NCBI RefSeq assembly: GCF_014647035.1
Contig: NZ_BMOK01000009.1
Span: 1 to 64,000, forward strand
Length of the DNA stretch: 64,000 bases
Reading direction: 5' to 3'
Source of the DNA: Sporolactobacillus putidus
Lineage (GTDB): Bacteria; Bacillota; Bacilli; Bacillales; Sporolactobacillaceae
Made by a program: the position numbers and the translations under genes. Below are positions 38,432 to 46,864 of the stretch, one piece after another. Position 1 is the first letter of the stretch. Each line of letters opens with the position of its first letter. Under the pieces are notes generated by a model. It was given only the letters and a program-made list of their open reading frames with translations, searched no databases and was not told where the DNA came from.

Positions 38432-39463
38432 ATGATTACAAAAAAAATTAAAGTTCTTGTTGTTGAGGATAGTTATTTGTTCAGAGAAGTGATTTCTCAA
38501 GGAATTTCCACCAGCTCAAGTATTGAAGTGGTGGCTACCGCTAAGGATCCGCTCGAAGCTATAGAAAGGTTATTAAAATACAAACCAGATGTCATGACCT
38601 GTGATATTGAAATGCCGAAAATGAATGGGATTGAATTTATCAAGAGAGTTTTACCAAAATATCCGATACCTGTTATCGTCGTTAGTTCAGTAAGCCGTGC
38701 TGTATTTGATGCAGTTAACGCAGGAGCGGTTGAATTTATCTCAAAGCCGGATGCTCAGTCCCCTAATAATGTGGAACGCTTTCTTCTAGAACTCATTTCC
38801 AAGATCAAGATCGCTGCTCAATCAAAAATTATAAGAGAGCCGTACAATCACGAGAAAAGCAAAGGACCGGTCGGATCGGTTATAGGAAGTAGTAAGGTTC
38901 AAGTCATTGCTATTGGTTCATCAACAGGTGGTACCGAGGCAGTATACAGTGTACTGAAACAACTACCGCCAACCTGTCCGGCGATAGTTATTGTCCAGCA
39001 CATTCCGCCAGTTTTTTCCAGAATGTTTGCGGAGCGACTAAATGCCGAAACGGTCTTTTCGGTCAAAGAAGCAAGAACAGGAGATATTATAGAACAGGGA
39101 AAGGTTTTTATTGCACCTGGTGATCAACATATGAGAGTAAAAAAAACAGGAAGTCAGATTAAGATTGAGTGTTTCCGTGGAGAAAAAGTGAACGGGCATA
39201 TTCCATCTGTCGATGTGTTGTTTGAGTCGGTTGCTAAAGAGATTGGAAATAAGACTACAGCCGTTATCCTCACAGGAATGGGATATGACGGTGCTAAGGG
39301 ATTGCTTAAAATAAAAAGAGCTGGCGGAACGACTATTGGTCAGGATGAGGCTTCCTCGGTTGTGTACGGGATGCCGAAAGTAGCATTTAATATTGGTGCT
39401 GTCGATAAACAAGCTAATCTTGAACAGATTCCCAGTCTTATTATCCAGTCAATCTACCACTGA
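38432..39463 (+). CDS. cheB: chemotaxis methylesterase response regulator CheB
   Basis: A 343-residue two-domain protein that removes receptor methyl groups when phosphorylated by CheA. The receiver domain has Asp58 in VMTCDIEMPKMNG. The esterase domain has the catalytic Ser in AIGSSTGGTEAV, His in VQHIPPVFS and Asp in TGMGYDGAKG. Length and order are standard. It lies 11 bases after cheR. Confidence 0.94.
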   Translation: MITKKIKVLVVEDSYLFREVISQGISTSSSIEVVATAKDPLEAIERLLKYKPDVMTCDIEMPKMNGIEFIKRVLPKYPIPVIVVSSVSRAVFDAVNAGAVEFISKPDAQSPNNVERFLLELISKIKIAAQSKIIREPYNHEKSKGPVGSVIGSSKVQVIAIGSSTGGTEAVYSVLKQLPPTCPAIVIVQHIPPVFSRMFAERLNAETVFSVKEARTGDIIEQGKVFIAPGDQHMRVKKTGSQIKIECFRGEKVNGHIPSVDVLFESVAKEIGNKTTAVILTGMGYDGAKGLLKIKRAGGTTIGQDEASSVVYGMPKVAFNIGAVDKQANLEQIPSLIIQSIYH

Positions 39464-39473
39464 AGGTGAAAGA

Positions 39474-39950
39474 ATGGAAGTGATTATTGGATTAGGGGAA
39501 CTGGCTGTATCCAACAGAGCAGGTGATGTATTGAAAACATTTGCTTTATCTTCTTGCGTAGGGTTAACGATGTATTCAAAAAGAAAAAGGACTGCGGGAA
39601 TGATTCATATTGTACTCCCAAAACCCAGTGAAAATCTCAAGAAAATCCCATTATCTGCATACTATGCGACTATCGGAGTCCCAATATTAATTAATAAAAT
39701 GTGTCATGATTATGGTTGCTTAAGAAACGAATTAAATATTTGCCTATTTGGCGGAGCAGAATCGAAAAGTGATAAAATTTTCAAGATTGGGGAAAAAAAT
39801 ATTAATAAAACAATAGAAATACTAGAATATATGGGATTGAACTACCAGTTGGTTGATACCGGAGGATGTTTTAGCCGTACTATTGAAATGGATGTTGCTT
39901 CTGGGCAAATAAAATTAACAAGACAACGTCTAAATCTGGTTTACCAATAG
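39474..39950 (+). CDS. cheD: chemoreceptor glutamine deamidase CheD
   Basis: A 158-residue enzyme that deamidates receptor glutamines and helps adaptation. It has the catalytic Cys in LSSCVGLTMYSKRKRTAGMIHI, whose His is also conserved, and a later GGAESKSDKIFKIGEKN segment. The frame opens inside cheB at 39393, but AAGGTGAAAGA before ATG 39474 gives the real start ten bases after the cheB stop. It is last in the operon and is followed by a terminator. Its usual partner CheC is not in the cluster. Confidence 0.9.
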   Translation: MEVIIGLGELAVSNRAGDVLKTFALSSCVGLTMYSKRKRTAGMIHIVLPKPSENLKKIPLSAYYATIGVPILINKMCHDYGCLRNELNICLFGGAESKSDKIFKIGEKNINKTIEILEYMGLNYQLVDTGGCFSRTIEMDVASGQIKLTRQRLNLVYQ

Positions 39951-39984
39951 CCGTGTATTTTTCATTATTATCTCCCTTTGAAAC

Positions 39985-40008
39985 CTCCAAAGGAAAATGG
40001 AGTTTTTT
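39985..40008 (+). terminator. terminator of the chemotaxis operon
   Basis: CTCCA and TGGAG pair around an eight-base loop and are followed by six T, 35 bases after cheD. Confidence 0.7.
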
Positions 40009-40028
40009 AAGGGGGGGTTAAACAGAAA

Positions 40029-40093
40029 AAGAGTTCTCCCGTCTCGTGAGGGGTTCATGCGTTGACCTCTCATTTGCTACCGGGAGAACTCTT
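40029..40093. repeat. long stem-loop with perfect 13-bp arms
   Basis: AAGAGTTCTCCCG and CGGGAGAACTCTT are exact inverted copies 39 bases apart. The loop holds a smaller GAGG/CCTC stem. No T-run follows, so it is not a plain terminator. It may be a structured RNA or an IS relic. Confidence 0.6.
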
Positions 40094-40308
40094 AGAATTG
40101 AAAAATCAAATCACCACAAAAAGCTTGCTTGCCGGCATGTCGTCAAACGGCATCAGATAAGGCGGGTACAGCTTGCAGGGGCCTTCTTGAGTCAGCAACA
40201 GACATCTGAAAGTCTCATTGACACGAAGCCGGAGTCATTTCCCAACCTAAACAAAAACAAGAAAGGTTCCCCTGAACGCCTGATCATCCAATCTGCCGAT
40301 ACCCCTTA

Positions 40309-41664
40309 TTAGTTGCTGAGATCAGCCCCATTGGTCTCAATGACCTTTTTATACCAGTAAAAGCTGTCTTTCTTTGTTCGTTTTAAAGTGGCCTTATCCA
40401 CATACACGAAACCATATCTTTTCTCAAACCCTTCTCTTGTTGAATAAAGATCGGTTGCCGACCATGTGAGATAGCCTATCAGATCCACACCGTCCGCTTC
40501 AGCCTCTTTCATTCGTTCAATATGGGCAGCTAAATATTGAATACGATAATCATCGTGAACGGCATCGTCCTCGATTTTGTCACGATGACCCAATCCGTTC
40601 TCTAAAATAAGAATAGGCAATTGATAACGATGGTGGAAATCTTCCAGGTAATGTTTAAAACCGTACGGATCAATATTCCATCCCCACTCTGTTTGTTTGA
40701 CAAACGGATTTGTTATTTTAATACCGTTCATCTGCTGGGAATCATTTTCGATCAGATCTTCCGCACCGACCGCTGAAGACATATAGTAAGTTAAAGACAT
40801 AAAATCAGGTTCACCGGACTTAATCTGTTCCAAATCGCCATCGTGTATGATTTGATCAAAATTAATGCCTTCATATTGTTTCAGCAGATAGGCTGGATAT
40901 TTTCCCCTGAAATACACATCCCCGGGTGCATAGCCGATTCGTTTCATAAATTCGTCGCAGGCCTCGACATCTTTTGGATTGCAGGTCTTAGGGTATACAC
41001 AAATATTACCGATATTTCCTCCGACTTTTGCTTCCGGATCCACTTGATGGACAATCTTTGTTGCCGCGGCATAGGCCAAATTAAAATGATGCTCTAGTCG
41101 AAAGACCTCTTCCCTGCTTTTTGCTCTGTAGCCCGTCATATATTCTGAGTCCAATGACAAGAAGTTCTGCTCGTTAAAGGGGATCCAATACTTCACTCTG
41201 CCCTTAAAATAATGGACAACTGTTTCAACAAAGCGCGTATAGGCCTTAATGCATTCACGATTCATCCATCCGTTATATTTTTCTAATAAAGCAAGCGGGA
41301 GATCATACGCATATAACGTAACAACCGGTTTAATTTTATATTTTTCCAGTTCGCTTAGTATACGATCATAGAAAGTCAATCCTTCTTTGCTCGCTTCCGG
41401 ATCATCGCCATTCGGGAAAATACGTGTCCATGCCATTGAAAATCGATAAATTTGAAAGCCTATCTTACCATAAAGAGCTATATCTTCCTGATAATGTGTA
41501 TAGTGATCGGATGCTTTTTTAAATCCGGGAAAATCGGAGATGCCGGAAATTTTTCGAACATCGGCAATTGATAATCCCTTTCCTCCTTTATCCCATCCTC
41601 CTTCAAATTGCTGTGCGTTTGTCGAGCTGCCCCAGAGAAAGTTCCTTTTAAATGCTGTTCCCAA
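40309..41664 (-). CDS. GH1 6-phospho-beta-glycosidase with altered O3 pocket
   Basis: A 451-residue GH1 enzyme that would hydrolyse the phosphorylated glycoside imported by the adjacent PTS. The acid/base is Glu165 in PFNEQN and the nucleophile is Glu355 in LILENG. A phosphate-binding set Ser408, Lys415 and Tyr417 (DLYSTREGFEKRYGF) fits phospho-sugars. The subsite -1 motif usually read as TLYHWDLP is TLYAYDLP here, so the conserved His that binds O3 of glucose is Ala119. NEP is also changed to NEQ. It starts at TTG 41664 with GAAGGGAAG upstream, 54 bases after the PTS gene. A non-glucose glycone such as allose is possible. Confidence 0.87.
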   Translation of the reverse strand: MGTAFKRNFLWGSSTNAQQFEGGWDKGGKGLSIADVRKISGISDFPGFKKASDHYTHYQEDIALYGKIGFQIYRFSMAWTRIFPNGDDPEASKEGLTFYDRILSELEKYKIKPVVTLYAYDLPLALLEKYNGWMNRECIKAYTRFVETVVHYFKGRVKYWIPFNEQNFLSLDSEYMTGYRAKSREEVFRLEHHFNLAYAAATKIVHQVDPEAKVGGNIGNICVYPKTCNPKDVEACDEFMKRIGYAPGDVYFRGKYPAYLLKQYEGINFDQIIHDGDLEQIKSGEPDFMSLTYYMSSAVGAEDLIENDSQQMNGIKITNPFVKQTEWGWNIDPYGFKHYLEDFHHRYQLPILILENGLGHRDKIEDDAVHDDYRIQYLAAHIERMKEAEADGVDLIGYLTWSATDLYSTREGFEKRYGFVYVDKATLKRTKKDSFYWYKKVIETNGADLSN

Positions 41665-41718
41665 AAATAGTTCTTCCCTTCAACAATGCCTGCTAAAAAC
41701 GTATTTCGAAAGGGCCAT

Positions 41719-43578
41719 TCATTCTATTAATGCTTCCATGACAGTGGTTCCATGTGATTGGATACCTGTCTTAAGCAGTTGGACGTCTTTATAATCTTGC
41801 GTGTTTGTCACAATCACCGGGGTGCTTATATCGTATCCTGCTTTTTTAATTGAATCTAAATCAAACGTTATCAATAACTGCCCTTTTTGAACCCTCGCAC
41901 CTTGCGTCACATGACTCTCAAAATATTTTCCGTTTAATTCCATTGTATTAATTCCTATGTGAATCATAATTTCGGTACCGTTGTCGGATTGTATTCCAAT
42001 CGCATGATGAGTCGGAAATAACATTTTGACAACGCCGCTGACAGGTGCATATATATTTCCATCAGAAGGGCTCACCACAAACCCCGAGCCCATACTTCCA
42101 TCCGCAAAGGCAGGATCGGAACTCGCTGATAGTTTCGATATTTTGCCGGAAACAGGTGCATCAATGAATTGCTGTTTAATAGTTAATGGGGTGCTCTCCA
42201 CCATTTTCGCATTTTTATCGGCAGTCTCGCCGGAATTTTCGTCAAAGCCAAGTATCATTGTGGCAATAGCCCCCACGACAAAACAAATGGCCAAACCAAT
42301 GACATAGTAAACAAACGTGGATCCGACAAAAGCGGGCAATGTCGTTAAGCCCCCAAACACAAAGGCAAATGCCTTTGTCTGCATGCCGCCTATAAAAGCG
42401 CCGCCTGCCGCACCTCCAATGATGGCACCGATCAATGGCCGTTTATATCTTACAGCTACTCCATAAATTGCCGGTTCTGTAATCCCCGCAAAGAAAATAG
42501 ACAACAAAGCAGACATTGTATATGATTTCGTCTTTTTATTTTTGGTCTTAAGGAAAGTACCGAGAGTGGCACCGGCCATTCCAAAATTGGCTGCTGCTGT
42601 TAATGGAACAATTTTATCAAATCCGAGTGTGCTAATATCAGTAATCATTATTGGATTGACTGCCCATTGGAGACCGAAGATCACAAATACGTTCCAGACT
42701 CCGCCGATTAACATACCAGCAATCCACCCGTTCGATTGAATGAGCCAATTGATGACATTAGCGATTCCTTCGCCCGTATAGACGCCAAACGGGCCGAATA
42801 ATCCTGCAGTTACAGGGACCATAAGAAAAAGCGAGGTTAAAGGAACAAATAAAAGCTGTAAGTTCTCATAAATATGTTTCTTAAGAAACTTTTCAAGATA
42901 TGACTGACACCAGATAGCTAGAATTGCGGGAATGACAGTTGATGTGTAGGTCATGGTCACAATTGGAAGGCCAAAGAAATGCGTGATCACACCATTCCCA
43001 TGAGAACCCATAATGTTTGTAAATTCAGGCATAATCAGTGCTCCCATAATTGCTGCAGAAACGTATAAGTTCGCACCGAATTTTTTCGCCGTTGTAAACG
43101 CAAGCAAAATTGGAAGAAAATAGAAAACAGAAGTCGAAGCCGCTGTCAGAATGTGATAGGTTCCGGACGTGTCTGACAGCCAGCCAACTTGTGTAAATAA
43201 CAGGACCAAACCGCGCAAAACACCTGAACCGGCAAGCAATGGAAGCAAAGGTGTGAAAATCCCTGCTATTGTGTCGAAAACTTTGGTTAAAATATTCCCG
43301 TTGCTTTTATAGGAAGTACTGTTTGACCCTTCGCCAAGATGTGTTTCCGTGATTAAATCATCATAAACACTAGGTACATTGGGACCAATGACAACCTGAA
43401 ACTGGCCGCCTTTTTCAACGATACTTAGAATTCCCGACGTATTTTCCAAAATGTTTTTTTTTACTTTGTTGTTGTCTTTCAGAGTCATTCTAAGACGTGT
43501 TGCACAATGTGTGATTGTATTGATATTGTTCTCACCGCCAACTAAATTCAGTATCTTTTTACCCAAACTTTCCGACAT
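41719..43578 (-). CDS. beta-glucoside-type PTS EIIBCA
   Basis: A 619-residue three-domain PTS permease. The N-terminal IIB has the phospho-Cys in THCATRLRM. The central IIC has about ten helices, including GITEPAIYG. The C-terminal IIA has the active His in MIHIGINTMELNGKYF. It imports a beta-glycoside and phosphorylates it. The frame opens further at 43656, but an AAAGAG site precedes ATG 43578. It is the first gene of a two-gene operon with the GH1 enzyme and is controlled by the divergent LacI regulator through two operators, plus a cre-like site. Confidence 0.9.
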   Translation of the reverse strand: MSESLGKKILNLVGGENNINTITHCATRLRMTLKDNNKVKKNILENTSGILSIVEKGGQFQVVIGPNVPSVYDDLITETHLGEGSNSTSYKSNGNILTKVFDTIAGIFTPLLPLLAGSGVLRGLVLLFTQVGWLSDTSGTYHILTAASTSVFYFLPILLAFTTAKKFGANLYVSAAIMGALIMPEFTNIMGSHGNGVITHFFGLPIVTMTYTSTVIPAILAIWCQSYLEKFLKKHIYENLQLLFVPLTSLFLMVPVTAGLFGPFGVYTGEGIANVINWLIQSNGWIAGMLIGGVWNVFVIFGLQWAVNPIMITDISTLGFDKIVPLTAAANFGMAGATLGTFLKTKNKKTKSYTMSALLSIFFAGITEPAIYGVAVRYKRPLIGAIIGGAAGGAFIGGMQTKAFAFVFGGLTTLPAFVGSTFVYYVIGLAICFVVGAIATMILGFDENSGETADKNAKMVESTPLTIKQQFIDAPVSGKISKLSASSDPAFADGSMGSGFVVSPSDGNIYAPVSGVVKMLFPTHHAIGIQSDNGTEIMIHIGINTMELNGKYFESHVTQGARVQKGQLLITFDLDSIKKAGYDISTPVIVTNTQDYKDVQLLKTGIQSHGTTVMEALIE

Positions 43579-43745
43579 CTTTATCATCTCTTTCTGAAAA
43601 AAAATATTTTTGTATAACCAAGAGATTGATGAATCTAACTGATTGATCAGATGCACAATTCATAAGAGGCGCACCGATAGGGCCAGTTCCTTTGGTCAGT
43701 TCATAGTCCCTCCCCTACGGATCATTCAGGTTTTCAGAAATAAAA

Positions 43746-43761
43746 GGGAAATCGTTTTCCC
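43746..43761. promoter_or_regulatory. LacI-type operator 1 of the PTS operon
   Basis: GGGAAATCGTTTTCCC is a near-perfect dyad with a central CG, typical for LacI-family proteins. Similar copies lie at 43786 and 45158. Confidence 0.8.
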
Positions 43762-43785
43762 AAAACAGTTAAAAAAATAATTACA

Positions 43786-43801
43786 GAGTAATCGTTTTCC
43801 C
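43786..43801. promoter_or_regulatory. LacI-type operator 2 of the PTS operon
   Basis: GAGTAATCGTTTTCCC shares the right half and core with operator 1. It lies just downstream of the predicted transcription start on the minus strand. Confidence 0.75.
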
Positions 43802-43837
43802 ATGGCATGGTTTTAATATACCATAAGATTTTTTCGC

Positions 43838-43853
43838 TGTAAAGCGTTTTCAT
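43838..43853. promoter_or_regulatory. cre-like site of the PTS operon
   Basis: TGTAAAGCGTTTTCAT resembles the optimal CcpA site TGAAAGCGTTTTCA with one extra T. It covers the -35 region of the predicted promoter. Confidence 0.5.
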
Positions 43854-44080
43854 TTATTTGCCACAAAAGCTAATTGCTTTTTCCTTGTTAATTCCGGATT
43901 CATATTTATCTGATGTTATTTTTTGGCTCAGGGATTGTCGATTACTTTTTCGCCACTTCTATCAAAAACCATCGCCTCAGGAAAAGCTGGATAACTTCTA
44001 CAGGTAAATGTTTGTACATATCAATGACTTATATTATCATATTAACAAATACTGTCTAAAACGAATATTAGGTGAACGCT

Positions 44081-45103
44081 ATGAATAAAAAAAATATTTC
44101 AATTAAGGAAATTGCCAAGTTAAGCGGAGTTTCAGTCGCCACAGTGTCTCGTGTTATTAATAATAACGGGAGATTTTCTGAGGAAACACGCAAGAGAATT
44201 CTTAAAATAATTGAAGAAAACAATTACAGCACCAATGTAATAGCTAAAAGTTTACGCATGAAAAAATCAAATACGATCGGTATTATGGTACCGGATATTA
44301 GCAATTTCTTTTTTTCCAGTACTGTTCAGGAAATCGAAAGAATCATGTTCGAGCAGGGATATTCGACAATCATTTGCAACACGGCCAGAAATATAGACAA
44401 AGAAACGGCTTATTTGAGAATGCTGGAAAGTAAAATGATCGACGGTCTTATCGTTATATCCGGATTAAGAGAATTTGGAATCGAAAATATGTCAAAACAA
44501 ATTCCTCTTATTTGTATCGATAGAAAACCAAAAGATAATGATAATACAGCTTTTATCGAATCTGATCATTTGGAAGGTGCCAAATTGGCTACCACAGAAC
44601 TCATTAACGCAGGAGCGACAAAAATAATCATCATGATGCACGCTTTAACATCTTCGTCGCAAGAAGCTCGTTTGAACGGTTTTGTAAGCGTTTTTAAACA
44701 ACATCACATCCCCATAAGCGATCATAACATCGTAAAAATTCCTAAAATGAACAAGGAAGAGGAAGTCATTTATATAAAAAACTTCTTGCAAAATAATTGT
44801 GTTCTCAGCAAAAGTATTAATGGGATATTTGCTATTAATGATTCTATAGGCGTCACAATATTAAAGGATGCAAAGACACTCGGAATAAACGTTCCTCATA
44901 ATTTAAAAGTTATTGGCTTCGATGATATACCGGAAGCGAGTATCATTACACCCGGACTAAGCACCATTAAACAAGACTATAGAGAAATAGCTAAAAGAGC
45001 GTGTGAGATATTGCTCAATAATATTAAAAGCCCGGGCACCATTACTCCGATCAAACAAGAAATTCCAGTCACATTAATTAAGAGGGGATCAACAGGCACT
45101 TGA
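44081..45103 (+). CDS. LacI-family sugar-operon repressor
   Basis: A 340-residue regulator. The N-terminal helix-turn-helix and hinge (SIKEIAKLSGVSVATVSRVINN) precede a periplasmic-binding-protein-like effector domain starting near residue 58 (KKSNTIGIMVPDISNFFFS) and ending with FDDIPEASIITPGLSTIKQD. It probably represses both the PTS-GH1 operon and the downstream epimerase-isomerase operon, since matching dyads occur in both promoters. AGGTG seven bases before ATG 44081 sets the start. The inducer is presumably a phosphorylated sugar of this pathway. Confidence 0.88.
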   Translation: MNKKNISIKEIAKLSGVSVATVSRVINNNGRFSEETRKRILKIIEENNYSTNVIAKSLRMKKSNTIGIMVPDISNFFFSSTVQEIERIMFEQGYSTIICNTARNIDKETAYLRMLESKMIDGLIVISGLREFGIENMSKQIPLICIDRKPKDNDNTAFIESDHLEGAKLATTELINAGATKIIIMMHALTSSSQEARLNGFVSVFKQHHIPISDHNIVKIPKMNKEEEVIYIKNFLQNNCVLSKSINGIFAINDSIGVTILKDAKTLGINVPHNLKVIGFDDIPEASIITPGLSTIKQDYREIAKRACEILLNNIKSPGTITPIKQEIPVTLIKRGSTGT

Positions 45104-45115
45104 TTAAGATCAGAG

Positions 45116-45145
45116 TTGACATGAGCGACCTGCCGTAGTTATAAT
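45116..45145 (+). promoter_or_regulatory. sigma-A promoter of the epimerase-isomerase operon
   Basis: Perfect TTGACA (45116-45121) and TATAAT (45140-45145) are 18 bases apart. Such a strong promoter fits control by a repressor. Confidence 0.8.
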
Positions 45146-45157
45146 ATATTTCGTAGA

Positions 45158-45173
45158 GGGTAATCGTTTTCCC
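45158..45173. promoter_or_regulatory. LacI-type operator of the epimerase-isomerase operon
   Basis: GGGTAATCGTTTTCCC matches the two operators before the PTS gene and lies just past the predicted transcription start, where binding would block transcription. Confidence 0.8.
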
Positions 45174-45268
45174 ATTTTAATTCTAGATTATTCGACTCAT
45201 GGCTGATAATACAGTAGTACTCATTTCAATCGGATGAGTAAACAATTACTCAAAAGGAGGCATTTATT

Positions 45269-45925
45269 ATGAAAAAGATACTTCTGCCTTCTATGATGTG
45301 TGCTGATTTTGCATCATTAAGTAGAGAAGTTAAAGAATTAGACGCTGCAGGGGCAGATGGCTTTCACATGGATATAATGGACGGCAATTATGTTCCAAAT
45401 TTTGGTATCGGACCGGAAGCTTATACCGTTGTTAGAAATGCCACTAAAAAGACAATTGATGCCCACTTAATGATCCAGGAACCTTCAAATTATATCAATT
45501 ATTTTCATGAATTAGGGGCAAATATTATATATATTCATCCTGACAGTGATAAGCATCCTGCACGAACAATGGATTCAATACACAATCTCGATATTAAAGC
45601 CGGAATAGCAATAAACCCTGATATTTCAATTGAAGTGATTAATCCTCTATTGGATCTGGCCGACTATGTTTTGGTCATGACGGTTAATCCCGGATTTTCC
45701 GGCCAAAAATATCTGGATTATGTCGATAAGAAGATCATCCGATTAATTGAGCTAAGGAACTCATATCATTATCAAGTTGTTGTCGATGGAGCAATGACGC
45801 CTGACAAAATAGCCTATTTATATAGATTGGGTGTTCATGGTTTTGTGCTTGGAACTTCATCACTATTTAATAAACCGGATTCATACCGGTCCATATTAAA
45901 TAACTTACACAAAGAGGAGCAATGA
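45269..45925 (+). CDS. alsE: allulose-6-phosphate/ribulose-5-phosphate 3-epimerase family
   Basis: A 218-residue TIM-barrel epimerase that inverts C3 of a ketose phosphate. Metal and acid residues sit in FHMDIMDGNYVPN, DAHLMI and VVVDGAMT. Several motifs look more like E. coli AlsE than Rpe: MTVNPGFSGQ (AlsE MTVDPGFAGQ, Rpe usually MSVNPGFGGQ) and LGTSSLFN (AlsE VGTSGLFN, Rpe usually AGSAVF). This favours D-allulose-6-phosphate to fructose-6-phosphate conversion, though pentose activity is possible. AAAGGAGG precedes the ATG. It is first of two genes under a strong promoter and LacI-type operator. Confidence 0.78.
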   Translation: MKKILLPSMMCADFASLSREVKELDAAGADGFHMDIMDGNYVPNFGIGPEAYTVVRNATKKTIDAHLMIQEPSNYINYFHELGANIIYIHPDSDKHPARTMDSIHNLDIKAGIAINPDISIEVINPLLDLADYVLVMTVNPGFSGQKYLDYVDKKIIRLIELRNSYHYQVVVDGAMTPDKIAYLYRLGVHGFVLGTSSLFNKPDSYRSILNNLHKEEQ

Positions 45926-45928
45926 CCC

Positions 45929-46414
45929 ATGACTAAAATTGCGATTGGATCTGATCATGTCGGCTATATTTTAAAACCGGACATTATTGATTATTTAAAA
46001 GAACTGGGCTATGACGTCCATGATTTCGGTGCTTATGATCAAAAAAGAACAGATTATCCGATTTATGGTAAAAAAGTTGCCGAAGAAGTAGCCTCTGGAA
46101 ATTATGATCTCGGTATCTTAATTTGCGGCACCGGAATAGGTATTTCAATTTCTGCTAATAAAGTTAAGGGCATCAGAGCCGTCGCATGCAGCGATCCATA
46201 TTCCGCAGAGTTGTCCAAGCGGCATAACAACACAAATATTTTGGCTTTCGGATCACGAGTTGTGGGCAGCGAATTGGCAAAAATGATTGTAAAGGTGTGG
46301 TTAGATGCAAAGTTTGAAAGCGGCCGCCATCAGCGCCGCATCGATGAAATAAGCGATATTGAAAATAATGATGAAATAGATTTTGAAAAGAATGTTAAAG
46401 CAGGAGAAAAGTAA
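45929..46414 (+). CDS. rpiB: RpiB/LacAB-family sugar-phosphate isomerase
   Basis: A 161-residue aldose-ketose isomerase of the RpiB family. Key motifs are IAIGSDHVGYILK near the start, ICGTGIGISISANKVKGIRA with the catalytic Cys, DPYSAELSKRHNNTNILAFGSRVVG, and the C-terminal GRHQRRIDEI. Family members act on ribose-5-phosphate or allose-6-phosphate; in E. coli rpiB adjoins the allose genes. It follows the epimerase by three bases with a GAGGAG site. The pair would take allose-6-phosphate to fructose-6-phosphate. An acidic tail of about 15 residues follows the normal end. Confidence 0.87.
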   Translation: MTKIAIGSDHVGYILKPDIIDYLKELGYDVHDFGAYDQKRTDYPIYGKKVAEEVASGNYDLGILICGTGIGISISANKVKGIRAVACSDPYSAELSKRHNNTNILAFGSRVVGSELAKMIVKVWLDAKFESGRHQRRIDEISDIENNDEIDFEKNVKAGEK

Positions 46415-46438
46415 TACAATTTTATATAAGCAGGCGTC

Positions 46439-46470
46439 AAAAGGCTATCCTTTACGGGTAGCCTTTTTTT
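46439..46470 (+). terminator. terminator of the epimerase-isomerase operon
   Basis: AAAAGGCTATCC and GGGTAGCCTTTT pair around a small loop and are followed by a run of T, 25 bases after rpiB. Confidence 0.85.
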
Positions 46471-46598
46471 GACTGTTTCCATTTCATCGTGTTTCATTTG
46501 ATATTTCGTCAATTCTACGTTCTTCAATAGATTCACCACTATGCAAAATCTGTCTCAAGACGACTCTGGTCGCGCATTTTAGAAAAAGCATTCAGGGC

Positions 46599-46623
46599 GC
46601 TAGATTGCAATAATAAATTAGCC
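46599..46623. repeat. solitary IS end
   Basis: GCTAGATTGCAATAATAAAT plus TAGCC is the reverse complement of the element end at 11324-11347, with one extra base. No transposase is nearby, so it appears to be a scar. Confidence 0.5.
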
Positions 46624-46864
46624 AATTTGTACATCCGGCCCAATTTTCCATTGAAACATTTTCCTTACATAATTATCCAAATTAAGCACCATGTGTTATT
46701 CAAGAATACAGCCTGATTGTTGAATAGAATGGTTTACCAACTTTACTGTTTGTAATCGACTTTTTTGTCACTTAACACCTTAAAGATGCCCGTATCAGTT
46801 ATTGAGCTATCGTTTCTCGTTGGCGAAATAATCTAATATTGCTGACTCTCACGAAAAACCTCAT

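Larger units (their letters stand above)
39951..40308. other. convergent intergenic region with two hairpins
   Basis: It contains the cheD terminator and the long stem-loop at 40029-40093. An 88-codon open frame at 40046-40312 has no ribosome site or recognised homology, and I do not call it a gene. Confidence 0.4.
43579..44080. other. divergent control region of the PTS operon and lacI-type gene
   Basis: No gene is seen. It holds two 16-bp operators, a cre-like site and a minus-strand promoter candidate (TTACAG, 16 bases, TATATT near 43814-43819) whose start would fall just upstream of operator 2. Confidence 0.55.
46415..46864. other. convergent intergenic region
   Basis: It contains the operon terminator at 46439-46470 and a lone IS end at 46599-46623. 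Nothing else is recognised up to the rlmH stop. Confidence 0.5.

Noticed and set aside
40046-40312. 88-codon plus-strand frame as a gene
   Set aside because: No ribosome site, it starts inside the stem-loop, and there is no recognisable domain.
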